A DNA stretch of 64,000 nt from Lineus longissimus (lineage: Eukaryota; Nemertea; Pilidiophora; Heteronemertea; Lineidae): NCBI RefSeq assembly GCF_910592395.1, contig NC_088322.1, positions 1,488,001 to 1,552,000 on the forward strand, in the 5' to 3' direction. Under the pieces are notes generated by a model. It made no database searches and had not been told where the DNA came from. It was given only the letters and a program-made list of their open reading frames with translations. Below are positions 1 to 11,960 of this stretch, piece after piece. The stretch's first letter is position 1. Each line of letters opens with the position of its first letter. The position numbers and the translations under genes are program-made.

Positions 1-540
1 TGCACATTTCATCGGTCAGATTTTAATCCTCTGGAGCGCCATTCATGCCATTCTGATCGACTCTTCTCTCTTTTTTTCTTGGTGTTGATAAACTTTGCAT
101 GTTATCTTCGACACCACCGTGGTTCCTTCCCTAACGGAACACATTACGAGGCTGCTTTCAAGCTAGTGTGATTGATGCCCAGATTGATGTACGTTACGGT
201 ATATGCCTCCTTCTATATAAGTCGATGACGAACTGAATTCTGGTCTACGAAAATTTTTAGGACAATCTCCTTGCAGCTCGAACCTAACCAACCATATGCG
301 ACTGCACATTGGAGTCTATTTTAAGCAATCACAAAAACTTACTTCGCGGCCCGTCTAGAGTATAAGTTTATTTCAAACCACAAGGTGCTTGTGAATTACG
401 ACGGATACAGCGCACCATATAACGGGGATTCCCAAAGACCTTGTCACCAGGAGTACTTCATGCGCACAACAATGCACACTACTAATATGAAAAACTCTCA
501 CCTGCGGTTCAGGTAGCCACCCTGTCGCCAAGTTAGATTT

Positions 541-583
541 TTCCGCGGATTTCCGCGGAATCTGCGTTTTATAACAGCCGAGC
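541..583. repeat. Terminal inverted repeat of a GC-palindrome MITE (element lies to the left)
   Basis: The stretch reads TCCGCGGATTTCCGCGG and continues into GCGTTTTATAACAGCC. This is the reverse complement of the left end of the MITE at 5914-6765, with small differences. The outer end (CAGCC) faces right, so the body of this copy should lie at positions below 541 and may run off the window. The 1-540 stretch holds no gene that I recognise. Confidence 0.6.
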
Positions 584-996
584 CTGAACGCCTAGACAGC
601 AGTCTTAAGTCTGCACACACTCGACAGTGTCAATGACACACACGCCATGCATCGATTGCATGAATGATGGTCTGTACTCTGTGGTACCGGGCGGTAGGCC
701 TACGAGTAAGCGTCTTTTTCTCACAGAATCAACGAAAAAAACTTGTTCGTCTTCTATAATACTTTTCCCTAAATCATCCAGACCGTAAAGCAATAATATT
801 TACCGATTACATGATGGCGAACAGCAATCCCAACGCTAGTATTTCGGAACAAACTACTCATGCTAGTATAACCGCGGCAAAAGCACGAAAAGCAGCGACA
901 AGACAGTGTCCAAACGCAAGGGAAATCGTCGTTAATTTGTAAAGTACGCCCTCTCGCGGAGAACGACTGACCCCGTCTTGGCCATTCCAATGTTAG
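584..996. other. Intergenic stretch, nothing recognised
   Basis: Only short shadow frames are open here. It may contain the missing 5' exon and the end of the DDE transposon that follows, but I found no matching terminal inverted repeat. Confidence 0.4.
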
Positions 997-3900
997 TGCC
1001 CTAACATCTGTGGAGTGGGAAAGAAGACAATCAAGGGTATTTTTAAAAGATTAGAAAATGGGGAATGGCCAACAAGCAGGGATAGGAGGGGAAGGCGACC
1101 TGCAGAAATTGACAGAAAGGCAGCATGGTATATCCATGAAATATGTCAAAAAATGTATGACAGACAAGTGAAGCCAACAAGCAAAAAAATTCGAGAAAAG
1201 TTGGACTGGTATCATGGCATCATCATTGGCCATCACTCTCTTGTTCGGCTGATGCACAAGTTGGGATACCAGTATAAAAGGCCCTCCAGCTCCAACAAGA
1301 GATTTTTCGAGATGACACCGGAACTGAAGCTGCTCCAGAAAGAATATATTGCGAAGATTGGTAGCCTACGTCATGATGGCCGGGACATTATCTATATAGA
1401 TGAAACATACTGTAGCGAAATTCCTCTGTTGATATTTACGTTGTGCACGTGCTTCACGCGCATGGCTCATTTATATATTTACGTGACCTGTGACCTCATC
1501 TTTTGGATCTTTGCCATGGTCATAGATTTGCGAAACTTCCGAACAGTGCCAATATTTGCATTTTTACGTACAGAAAACGTAAGTATTTTAATAGAAACTT
1601 ATAGGTTTGTGTCTTTTCACCGGTAAGAATATGTGTGTGTATGATTTTTGTCCCTTTGTACAAATTTCATTGTGTTTTTACGAGTTTAACATTTGACAGT
1701 TCGCACCGCTGTTTATGGAAATGAGGTAGAGTGTTCATTCTGTCTTTTGACTGAAATTCGGGTCAAAATTGTAGGGGTTTGAGTACTTCTTAGTTATTTT
1801 CACCCTTGGGGTTAAATTCTTATCATATTCAGATATTGTTTCTGGTCTGGTTTAATTTAATGAATACGGTTTCCCAATTTATATGAGGTTTGTTTCTGGT
1901 TCACGATCTTCAATGTTGACATTTCGTCGATGTAAATTCAGCGCATTGATCCTCGCGCTGTGTGAGAAGTTTAAAATAGTTCTTGGTGTAATCTGAATAT
2001 ATTTCATTAGGTTGACGAAGTGTTTAGATACTTATTGTAATGTCAGTTTGTGACCTGGGGTGAGAATTTCGAGGGTTTTTGATAGATGATACAAGTATTT
2101 TGGGCGTGAAAGAGCACGCTCTCTTTCTGTGTTACATTCAGTGTGTAAGTGTACATTTTTACGTGACGTCACCAAGGTAGTGCGGTTTTAGCGTCGGCGG
2201 GGTATTTAAACTGGTTGATGACGTCGCGCGGGGAGTCTGGAACAGAGGTCCGACTCGGTACGTTTCGGTGAGAGCGCGTTGTGCGGTGTTTGGGTTTATT
2301 TAAATCGGGAACAGAGTTTGAGGGGGTTTTGAGAAGATTCTTTGGATTTACCGAGTCGTTTTAGCAGAAATCGAATAGAATTGCCTTTGGTATTTGTACC
2401 ATTTTGTAAATGAATTTGTATATAATGAATGATGAATCTTGTCTAAATAATTGAGATGAAATATGAAATATTAATTACCAAGATATTTTAGTCCCTTGTT
2501 CTTATTCACGTGGTTTAGTTTAGTGTTTGTGTTCTTTTAACGAACCCCAACTCTCTCGCCTCTATATAGAAACTGGTGAGATTTTATTAATTCCCTTAAT
2601 ACGGGTGGTGGCAGCAAAAACTCTAAAAGGCCATCCAGTGACAGTCGCGACGCCCTCTACGGAATTAGCGAGAGTTACAATACTGCAATGAAGGTCATGT
2701 AAGTATACTGCAAGTCAAGGGAAACATGTCAGAATTTTGTCCTATTTTTCCAGCTCCATGTTAGCTCTCAACCACATTATTTTGTTTAGGAGTCCAGGTG
2801 TATTTGAAAATCCACATTTACTGAGACTGTCATTATCCTGATCTTACATTTTTTGTTTTATAGGTTTCTGACTTAGGGTGGTTCCAAAAGGACAGCTCAG
2901 TGAGAGTTCCCAATGGAAAAGGACAACGATGGATCCTACTCCATGCAGGATGTGGTCGCTATGGCTGGATCAAAGGATCAATGAAACTCTTTTCCAACAA
3001 GTCAAGCAAGGGAGATTATCACAACCAAATGAATGCCGAGACATTTTATGAGTGGTTTGAGAGGTTATGCCAGATCCTACTAGTTGAAGGAATATTTGCA
3101 GTCATCGCCATGGACAATGCAGGCTATCACAAAGTCTTACAGGTAGAGTAAGACATTTATAAGTCTTCACCGGATTGCCAACTTGATGCATGTCTTAAAA
3201 ACAGAAAGCAAACATGATAAGGTCAATTCAGAAACCTGTCCAAAATCTTTATGGAAGGAATATCTAATTCACCTTCCTAAAAAGCATCCTAGCATAAGGC
3301 TTACCGGGATTATGACAACTTCTGATGTCCACAGAACGCCTCCTTGTGGCAAAAATATTTATCGCAGTGGTAATTTCAATTTTTCTTAATTTCAAAATGC
3401 ATTTCTACAACCTCAGGAACCAGAAAAGCACAGAATCACTCACTGGTCAAAGATGTCTGCTGAAGATATACGTACCAAGTGGAGCCAAGGAGACATCCCG
3501 GGTACGAAAGAGAGAACAGTGTCTTTCAAATTTGATGGTACAACCTCAACACACACCATCATTGAGCCAGAGTGCCCTCCTACTAAAAAGCTCATCCTTC
3601 ACCACATTAGACAAAACCTAGATCCGAATCCTGGCTTGACAAAGATAGAGCACCTAGCACATCAGTATGGCCAAGATGTCATATTCCTTCCACCCTACCA
3701 TCCACAACTGAATCCCATCGAAATGGCCTGGGGTATTGTCAAGAACCATGTTGCTGCAAAAAATGAACTGCACACTACCTTTGGCATGGTAAAAGCCCTA
3801 ATTGAAAATGGTGTAAAAAATGTAAAACAAGAGGTTTGGGCCAGGATTGATGCCAAGGTTCAAAGGCGAGAGGCAAAGCTCAGAGAGGACCATCTAACTG

Positions 3901-4088
3901 AAGCCACACTGTTAGAGAAATTCCGCCAAACCAATGGAGAGGTAATAATTCAACTTGGAGAAGACTCTGACACAGACCTCTCTGACAATGAGGATGACGA
4001 CCAAGTTGATGGCCCCATCTATGATGGTCTGGATGGAGTGGATCATCATCTGCTGAATCTGGCAGATGATGACCCTTCCGAAGAATAA
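997..4088 (+). pseudogene. IS630/Tc1/mariner-like DDE transposase, three exons, exon 1 interrupted by an LTR-like insertion
   Basis: Cut-and-paste transposase of the DDE_3 (IS630-Tc1-mariner) type. Exon 1 begins after an acceptor-like TTAG at 996 with a helix-turn-helix end (GVGKKTIKGIF), and reaches the first catalytic Asp in IIYIDETY. It is broken at 1411-2683 by an insertion and resumes at 2684-2698 (CNEGH) before a GTAAGT donor. Exon 2 is 2864-3142 with the second Asp in VIAMDNAGYHK. Exon 3 is 3417-4088 with the third catalytic residue in LPPYHPQLNPIEMAWG and an acidic C-terminus. Phases agree (0/0) at both introns once the insertion is ignored. The true start codon and the terminal repeats were not found. 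Family assignment rests on the three DDE motifs and their usual neighbours; it is likely inactive here. Confidence 0.85.
1411..2679. mobile_element. Solo-LTR-like insertion with 4-bp target-site duplication
   Basis: The segment begins TGTAGCG and ends GTTACA, so it has TG...CA termini with short TGTA/TACA inverted ends. It is flanked by ATAC at 1407-1410 and ATAC at 2680-2683. Removing it together with one ATAC restores the transposase frame exactly. Inside are a GTATTTAAA TATA-like box near 2201, a CRE-like TGACGTCA near 2163 and no long frame. This fits a solo LTR of about 1.27 kb; a short non-autonomous element is the alternative. Retroelement superfamily unknown. Confidence 0.75.
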
Positions 4089-4715
4089 CCAAAGGTAAAT
4101 TTTATTTGATAAGAATTTGTTCAATTTGTGCTTTGAAATTAATTGTGATAATAATTTTATTTAGTCTTTCTCATAAGGATACCTCATTGTAATCACTGTA
4201 ATGAATGTTGTGAAACTTCAATTTGGCATGACAGGGAATACACAAGTATACCCATGTCTGTCTTTTTAATGGCACAGGGGACATTTTTTTCTTACATTCC
4301 TTAATTCTATCACTTTCAGATGTAATTCATTTCCCTGGCAAGTTGAAAGACACTTCGCCGGGATGGAGGGAGCCTGTCCGAAGCCAATGTCATTCAACCT
4401 TAAGGTAAGTGAACTCAATGGTTCCGATTTCAAATATTTTGTCCACTTCATCATTTTTCTTTCATCAAGACATAATGACCCGATTATCTCTCAATACAGG
4501 AGTTGACATCTTCACTCAATGACAAAGTAAGACAGGGATTTAGAGCGATACACAATTAAAACAAGTAAGTATTTTTTCTTCATTGTTGATGTTTTTGGCA
4601 GGCCTCAAGTGTTTTTCAATGGTCTAACCTCAGTTTTAAATAGGCTCCCTTGGGATACAAAAAGTTACCAATCACTTTCATCGCTTTCCAGGCATGGGTA
4701 TTCACTTTTGCTGTT
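4089..4715. other. Non-coding stretch after the transposase
   Basis: AT-rich sequence with no supported gene. It probably includes the 3' part of the DDE transposon, but I could not pair an inverted repeat with the 5' side. Confidence 0.4.
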
Positions 4716-5116
4716 AACAATATAATGTACTGTCCATGCTGCTTATTTTGTCATTCTGTGTTATATACCCAGGGGTATAATAAATAACAATAAATAAATA
4801 ACAAAAAACATAAACATAAAAAAAGCAAATATCAAATGCAAATGCCAGTGCCAGAATTTTCTTACTTTTGACTCGAGTGTTGCCAACTTCTTTCATATCA
4901 GATAAAGCTCTGTGTGCATCTTTTCTCCAAGACAAGGACAAGGACTTGGCAACACTCGAGTCAAAAGTAAGAAAATTCTGGCACTGGCATTTGCATTTGA
5001 TATTTGCTTTTTTTATGTTTATGTTTTTTGTTATTTATTTATTGTTATTTATTATACCCCTGGGTATATAACACAGAATGACAAGATAAGCAGCATGGAC
5101 AGTACATTATATTGTT
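4716..5116. repeat. Near-perfect palindrome: two 171-bp arms around a 59-bp loop
   Basis: The left arm (4716-4886) is the reverse complement of the right arm (4946-5116) with one mismatch noticed by eye (TTATTTTG versus CTTATCTTG read in the same sense). Short frames on both strands are therefore almost identical. The spacer is 4887-4945. It looks like a foldback/MITE-type element or a very recent inverted duplication, and its RNA would form a long hairpin. Confidence 0.9.
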
Positions 5117-5913
5117 CCAGGCATTCCAAAAAGGGACTCTAAGAAGCCTAGAGATAAACAGGCTGGTGGTAGGGTCTAGGGCCAAGTCTAACTGAAAATG
5201 ACACACAGACTGTGTGTGGTGCAGTCCAGTGTTATGTATTGTACATTGAAATAGTACATTCACATTCACATTGATTGACATTGTGCCTGCTTTGCACGCT
5301 TCAAACATGTCATATTTACCCCCCCCCCCCCCCCCCCCCCCCCGACCAACCTGGCTACCACTTCTTTCAGCTGGCAAGACATAGGGCAGTTCATGACACC
5401 ATATTCTATCAAACAGACAAATAAATACCTCCATTCTCACCATATTCTTTGCATTATTCATTCATTTTTCTCAACACGTTTCGAGCTGTGCCCTTGAAAA
5501 ATAACACATGCGCGAAGAGCATTTGGTTTGGGTTTTCCCCAGCACGGAAAACACGATAGATACATTTTTCACCGAACCCTTTCTGTAAAATATTCAGAAA
5601 TTGCTGAATTACTTATAATTGATCCATCTTTTCATTTAGCAATTTCATTTTTGCTGTTTATCTGTCATTTTATCAAATTAACACCCGTTTTATTGCAAAG
5701 GAGAATTCGGCAAAGTTCCAGCGAGCATGAAACGGTGGCGCTGCTGATCATCAGCGGGAGCGCGCCGTTACAAGTTGCCGAATCACCTCGCGCTTATTAG
5801 CTAATTGATAAGTGAATCCAAGTAAAATAGGGCTTAGAATAAAGATAAAATACTACTGATTCCATTGAAAGTGATAAAAATCAATTTTAATGTAGTTGAC
5901 GCTTTGAATATGG
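5117..5913. other. Non-coding stretch
   Basis: Apart from the poly(C) run nothing was recognised. A 90-codon open frame at 5528-5800 has no recognisable domain. Confidence 0.4.
5319..5343 (+). repeat. Poly(C) run of 25
   Basis: Uninterrupted C run between ATTTA and GACCAACC. The other long C/G run in the window is at about 42037-42057. Confidence 0.95.
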
Positions 5914-6765
5914 CGGCTGTTATAAAACGCGGATTCCGCGGAAATCCGCGGAAATCCGCGGAATCCGCGCGTACCTGGTTCCGCTGGCTACCGTCAGATG
6001 TAGTGGTAGTCGTTCACACGCTCTCTGCACGGTCACTGCACGCAGCACGAATTTAGAGAACTAAATCGTTCCGTAATAACTGTATTTCATTACATTATTT
6101 TGAGGGAAGGTAAGTACTATAAACAGACACTGTGGACTGAAATACAGACAGGACTGTTATTCTATTAATCACATATACATTGTACTACGGGTTTTTGATA
6201 CTTTTTTACCAAGGATGAATCGTCGCCTGAAGATGGCTAAAGATGGCTAAATTAGCCCCACTGCTGCTGCCTCTAGTCCCCACCGCATTTTTGTATATTC
6301 ATTAAATAAAATACCACCATGCGAATGGTTAATTGACAAGGACATTTAAATAAGCCTGGTTATCATTTCATGTCGGATTAAACGTAAACTGAATCACACA
6401 CACTGCGCTGGGCGATCTTCGGTCCGAGTAGCTAGACCTACCATCGAGAGTCTAAGAATGTTCCAGAAGGGCGCCAATGGCTAATATTCATAAAATACGA
6501 GGAAAAGTTTTTACTTTAAACTTCATGTATACCATACATTTACACTAGCCATCTCTGTAGAACAATGTAGTAAAAAGCATATTAGCACATGATATAATTA
6601 CAGTTGGCTGGCATTGATTATTGTATGTTGGAGCTCTCGGCCTAGCGATAGATCGAAACACAGTTATCATTACATCTGACTACCACTACATCTGACGGTG
6701 GCCAGCGGAACCAGGTACGCGCGGATTCCGCGGATTTCCGCGGAATCCGCTTTTTATTACAGCCA
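5914..6765. mobile_element. Mutator-type MITE with about 95-bp terminal inverted repeats and a 9-bp target duplication
   Basis: The left terminus GGCTGTTATAAAACGCGG (from 5915) and the right terminus ending TTATTACAGCC (6764) are inverted copies for about 95 bp (5915-6010 and about 6672-6764). Both contain several CCGCGGA palindromes and end internally in CAGATGTAGTGGTAGTC. The left arm has one extra copy of the GGAAATCCGC segment. The element is flanked by TGAATATGG at 5905-5913 and 6766-6774. A 9-bp duplication with long TIRs is typical of Mutator-like elements. No transposase frame, so it is non-autonomous. Confidence 0.85.
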
Positions 6766-6774
6766 TGAATATGG

Positions 6775-7241
6775 TGCGTTTTCTTGCGGTCGGTCAGATT
6801 TTGTGACGCAAGGTCCCAATCAAGCGCGCACATCTATAGTTATCCGACACTAGTTATCCGACGGCACGTTTATGCGACAGTAGTTATACATACGCGTTAT
6901 GTTCTTTGTAGGGGTCGCGAGTTAGATACGCGCGTTTTGCTCTGTACGCACGGGTTGCTCTACACACACACACGAGTCGCCAGTTATAAAGACGCGTTTT
7001 AGGACATCATTTAATGCGGAAATAACCGCCCATACGCTACGTCATTTTGTTAACGTGTTGGAATCACATCATGTTGCGTCGTGACGACACGACTGGCACA
7101 TTTTTGACGTCATTTCAACAGGGGTTTATCCCTCTGACTGGTAGCGGAGAATAAAGTATTGACTTAATATGATGTCATTTCTTGTGTTTTTAAAAGTCCA
7201 ACAGCGTGGCCTTGCTCCAATCTTGCAAGTGTCATATTCTG
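6775..7241. other. Intergenic stretch
   Basis: No gene recognised. It holds a short cluster of related TTATCCGAC / TTATACATACGCG / TTATAAAGACGCG phrases around 6838-6995. Confidence 0.4.
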
Positions 7242-9434
7242 TCAGTGTTTTAATCGGGGCGATCCCTGTGACACAGAAAGAATATCCAGATATTTTCAAA
7301 GGATGGGTCGTAGTGTTAAGTAAGTTTATGGTCTTAATCAGACACTCACCTTTTGAAAACGATTGAACAATCTTTGATATTCCCGGCGATAATACGTAAA
7401 AACCTCACGGCAGTCTGTGGTAATGGGATCTGTATGTGCATTGTATGCATAACAATTCCCTTCCACTAACAACATATCATTGTTTGCTGCATCAATGGAT
7501 GTATACTGGTTTGCCTGGAAAAGTAAATGGATTTATACAGTAATGATAAGGAGTTTACTGGGATTATTTGACCAAACAAGGTTTTGGTTGACACCAATTT
7601 TGCAATGCATTAGGAAAGCTGATGATCATTTGGATGAACAATTGGGTGATTTTCGCATTGATTCTTGACGGTTTTGATCAGAATTCAACTTCTGAATTTT
7701 GTATGCCCGAAGTTTGTTGAAAATTTTAAGAACAAGATTAGAGACCTTGATATGTTTTTACCCCCCATATTTGTCACATACCCCGCAGTGACGTGTAAAA
7801 TGCATAGCGTCATACTCATGGGAAGGCGATATTTTTCTGGATCACCCTACCGGATTACACAATGTGGCAATCCAGACTTTCCTGTGTTGCATGACTTCAC
7901 GTCGCCGAAGCACATCCCTGACCATGCTTTGGTGATGTCGCATCATGATTCCCGCAGCAAGCACATTTCCTCCCATCTATTTGAGTCGATGTTGAGCATT
8001 AAAATTTGTTTTTTTCTCGAAAATCTTGGTACATGATGTCGATAAACATAAAACGACCCAAGTGTGATTTCTGTGAGTGATGTGAAGAACACACTGGTTA
8101 TGGTCTTTAGCCGCTGAAAAACCCTCGACCTAAAAAGGTGTCGGGGTTTTCCTAACCAAAGACCATCACTCATGTGTTCTGCACTATCAAAAATCACACT
8201 TTTTGTCACTGGGGTTGTTTTACTATTGTTTCATTCCTAGAGCGATCACCAGCAGCAGCAGGACCTACCTCAAGTTTCTTTTGAATGGTAGAAAAATCCA
8301 TTGGCTCTGTTATGACATCAAGATAGCCAGGTGCCAAGTCGACATCAACTGAAATGGAAAATTACTACTTTAACTGGGGTGAACCTAGTTTTCAAATCCA
8401 GCAGTGGTGTGGGAGGATAGGTGGGGAGCAGAATTTCTAGACCTGAATGCGAAGGTGAAGAGATCGAGGGTGCAGTGACCATGGTACTTATAGTCAAGAT
8501 GAACGACCTGGCTTTTGTTTTTTAAGTACTGAAAGAATTATTGTGTAATACTGACCATAAGGCTAAGACAAAGTTTCAAGGTGTCGCCCATCTGACCAGG
8601 TGTGCATGTTGCTGCAATTTCTAAAATGAACAATTTTTTACCTGGATTGATAAACCACGATGATGCTCTCATCTGTCCCCTCTTCCTACTCTTCCCGGTC
8701 AAGTTGCAAACATTCTTCACAAGTCGAAGCATAGGGGCAATCCATTGTGTTGAAGTATCAGCATTCATTTTGTCTTGCATGTCTTGTGCTGAAGTGAAAG
8801 TCAAACGCACGAATTGTATTTCCTGATATTTGCTTCTTTATCAGTGAATTGAAAATATAAAAGTGTCACGATTTCTGTTTGTGAAATGCCCTAGTACATG
8901 CTTACGGTATGGATCTGCATAGCCTAACCTTTTTTGACTTGTCAAGATGCCTGACGCCAGCCATGCCAACTTTATTCTTTATACAGACAATAAAATAATT
9001 TTTCATGTTAACTAGAGCCTAGAACTAGGCGGTCTAACTCGGCATATACACCAGTCAAAAATATCAATCAATGTATATTTATCTGGGGTATAATCTAATT
9101 ATTTCCTAGTGGTTTCAGATTAGCCAACGTCGCACAACTTGACTTCGTTTAGCTCAGAGTTTTTTTAAAGTTCTTATTCATGTTCATTGCTGTAATTTCA
9201 GATTGGCCCTTCCTAAAAGATTATAATCAATTTATAATCAGGATTGGCTTAAAACTGCGAGATAGAATCATATAACGGTAGCCTAACATGCTGTACCTGC
9301 CTCGGACTGTGCATCCAATGCACTACATTCACTGCCCTCTGAAGGTCACACTTGAAACAATTAATTTTAGACATAAGAAATGATTGTACAGTTTTATGGA
9401 TCATTTGAGGGATCTGGACAGGGTAACTGCCCAT
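7242..9434 (-). CDS. Small bromodomain-containing protein, five-exon model
   Basis: Bromodomains bind acetyl-lysine in chromatin proteins. Model in transcript order: exon 1 9434-9297 (MGSYPVQIPQM...; it could instead start at the acceptor before 9413), exon 2 8822-8642, exon 3 8348-8269, exon 4 7514-7350, and a tiny terminal exon 7265-7242 ending in TGA. All junctions are GT-AG and phases match (0, 1, 0, 0). Bromodomain landmarks: hydrophobic helix WIAPMLRLVKNV, WF before the ZA loop, YLDVITEPMDFSTIQKKL, then DMLLVEGNCYAYN containing the conserved acetyl-lysine-binding Asn, and a C helix FTYYRREYQRLFNRF. The protein would be about 195 residues, short for the family, so 5' or 3' exons could be missing. 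I cannot say which bromodomain subfamily it is. Terminal exon and start are the weakest parts. Confidence 0.8.
8061..8200. mobile_element. Small hairpin MITE inside the bromodomain-gene intron
   Basis: The ends AGTGTGATTT and AAATCACACT are inverted. The inner part holds a second stem, CCCTCGACCT / AGGTGTCGGGG, separated by AAAA. A TGGTCTTTAG phrase appears in both arms. A related TGGTCTTTAGGTTAG occurs at about 12104-12120. Confidence 0.65.
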
Positions 9435-9589
9435 GGGATTTGTGAGAATGACTACATATGGTCAAACTGAGAAGAATGACAGATATGTCTGAAAACCCAA
9501 GGTCAAATCAAACAAAAATGGCGTCATGAGCATTGGAGCTGCCATTAGGCCTAGCCAGCCATGTATTGCACATGCGTTATGACCCCATG

Positions 9590-10320
9590 GGCCTAGAAAA
9601 TAGGGTGGTGTACCCCTGCGAAATTCGACTGGAAATTGTCAGCAAAAGCCGGGAATTTCCACCTAATTCCAAACTATTTTTCCTTGCCAGGAGGCTGGAA
9701 TTAGCTGGAAATTCCAGAAAATGTCAGGGCTGGAGTTTGGCGGTATTTTGGTAAATGGCAGTGCCAGAAAATGCCAGCTCTGGAAAAAGCTGCCATAACC
9801 TGGCATTAGCTGGAACCTAATTTCCAGAGCTGGAATTAGGTGGAAAAATCTTGACCCAGGCCTTCCAGCTGATTACCAATGTCAGGGCTATCATTTATTG
9901 GAAATAGCTGGCATTAGTTGACATTAGCTGGAAATACAAATTCAGCATGCAACGAGGAATGCGACTGTATCCTCAGGATTGTCATTTGCTGTCATTTATT
10001 GGAAACAGCTGGCATTAGTTAACATTAGCTGGAAATTACAAATTCAGCATGCAACGAGGAATGTCAGGGCTGTCATTTATTGGAAATAGCTGGCATTAGT
10101 TGACATTAGCTGGAAATTACAAATTCAGCATGCAACGAGGAATGTCAGGGCTGTCATTTATTGGAAATAGCTGGCATTAGTTGACATTAGCTGGAAATTA
10201 CAAATTCAGCATGCAACGAGGAATGCGACTGTATCCTCAGGATTGTCATTTGCTGGAAATTTATTGGAAATAGCTGACATTTGTTGACATTATCTGGAAA
10301 TTAAGAATTCAGTATGCGAC
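9590..10320. repeat. Degenerate repeats rich in CTGGAAATT / TGGCATTAGC, with an 81-bp tandem core
   Basis: The motif AGCTGGAAATT and its relatives occur many times. From about 9880 to 10300 an 81-bp unit ending GCATGCAACGAGGAATG is repeated about four times. Two copies carry an extra piece with GCGACTGTATCCTCAGG. No coding content. Confidence 0.8.
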
Positions 10321-11460
10321 CGGGTAAGTTCGCATCTAATCGATCCGCGCTGAAAACAAGCGCTTTTGTCGCTCAGCTGAGTGACCTTAATGATTATAAT
10401 TGTTGTGACATGCAAAAAGAATATTTCTTGTCTGACTTTTTTTAGTAAAATGGGTAATCGGTCGGTTTTGATTTCGCCAATTACAGGATACGCAGCAATC
10501 TTGTCACATACACCTGATATTTATTATCATTGCAGACAGGCAATTTTTTTCACTTGCAGTCATGATCGCAGTTTGATTTTGCTTGATCCATGGTTGTGCG
10601 ATTTCCAATTCTAACTGTCGGCGTCTGCAGTAAACCGCAAACAAGCAATTTTTGTAACACAGAAACATGATTAGAGTTTGCAGGTTGATTTTGCCTTCAA
10701 CACAGGTTTTCTGGATGACCAATTCTTGTTGTGTGTACCTGAAATTATCTATGCAACCATGTGGTCACTTGCAAACAATGATCACGAGATGCAGCAACAA
10801 CGAGATGTGTAGCACTATCAAGTTTTGAGCACATTGATGTGGCCGACCTAATCCTTTAGATTTCTGACACGATCTAGTAACACTGTTTTAATGTAAATCT
10901 ATCTCTATCATTCATCATGTGCATTGACCATGGCATGATATACCAGCACCAGAGGCTCCTCATATAAGACATACGATTATTGCTTCTTGCACTGCGCATG
11001 TTAAGACGTGATCATGTAAGAAATCAATAGAAGAAGGACAAAACATCAATTTTGAATAAAATAATTACAAAAACTAACCAAATGCAGGAATTACAAATCA
11101 CTAAAATCATTTTTAATCAGACATAAGAAGTTACAGGACATTTAAAGAAAACAAGAGTTCTAGAAGTTCGGGTCTGTACAGGCCTGTCCAGTTCTTTATT
11201 CCATGGTTCTGAAAAGAAAAAGGTTGAAAGAAACGTTCACACATCGTCGACAACTGATATTTGTCAGCACATGCTACATTTATATTGCCTGGTATATGTA
11301 AAGTAATCAAAATTAAATGACATTACCTTATTAGCCAGACGGGGACGTCAGGCTGTTTAGTGTTATGAGCAACGATTTAACGGGAGTCGATCGCTTTTCT
11401 ACTGTACTAACATTGAAATGAGTGTAATACACGTTTTATTCAAAACAAAGGGGATATTAC
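10321..11460. other. Intergenic stretch of 1.1 kb
   Basis: AT-rich, no exon with believable splice sites and no recognisable repeat. It separates the bromodomain and BEN genes, both on the minus strand. Confidence 0.4.
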
Positions 11461-11552
11461 TTACTTGTGCATCTTCTTTGCGATTTTCAGCCGGCTCCTC
11501 AACTTGTCATTGATCTCCTTGATCGAAAGATGGTATTTCTCAGACATAATTG
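11461..11552 (-). CDS. Terminal exon coding the end of the BEN domain
   Basis: Acceptor TTTCTTTCAG before 11552, phase 1 in, matching the previous exon. The last 29 codons give the amphipathic helices SIKEINDKLRSRLKIAKK typical of the BEN C-terminus, then TAA at 11463-11461. Confidence 0.8.
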
Positions 11553-11619
11553 CTGAAAGAAAAAAAAACATAATGTACTTGCCAGACAAAACAATTGATG
11601 AAGAAAAATGAAAGGCCAG

Positions 11620-11960
11620 GGCCATTGTGCTCACTTCCCTCAGAGTTTTTGATCTTAGCCACCTGGTGGCCAAACAAGGATTTGAACTGGACCAAAATTT
11701 AGTATGAAGTGTTTTATAACATCATCATTGAAGCATCGTAACCCTTTTGGATCATTGCCTCAAGGAGGGCCATACATTGAGACTACGAAAGTACCGCCAT
11801 TTGCTAATTCACACTATTTGACCTATGAGACCTTGAACAGTGGGTCAAACTAAAAACCAGTGTGATTTGTCATATTTGTATCATCATTACATGTACCCAT
11901 GATAAAAACAAGAGGATCATATGAAGTTGAATGCTCCAACTAGTTACAAAACATGCCTTG
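11620..11960. repeat. Degenerate copy of the GGCCAGGGCCATTGTGCTCAC interspersed repeat family
   Basis: It shares CCAGGGCCATTGTGCTCAC, CCTGGTGGCCAAA and a TTGACCT...GACCTTGAA...GGTCAAA...AAAACC phrase with the copies at 45650-46765 and 53050-53390. It lies in the last intron side of the BEN gene. Confidence 0.6.

Noticed and set aside
1411-2683. The interruption of the transposase read as a normal intron (TACT|GTAGCG to an acceptor near 2863 or 2876)
   Set aside because: TG...CA ends with ATAC duplications and exact frame restoration explain it better, and a GTAAGT donor with correct phase exists at 2699.
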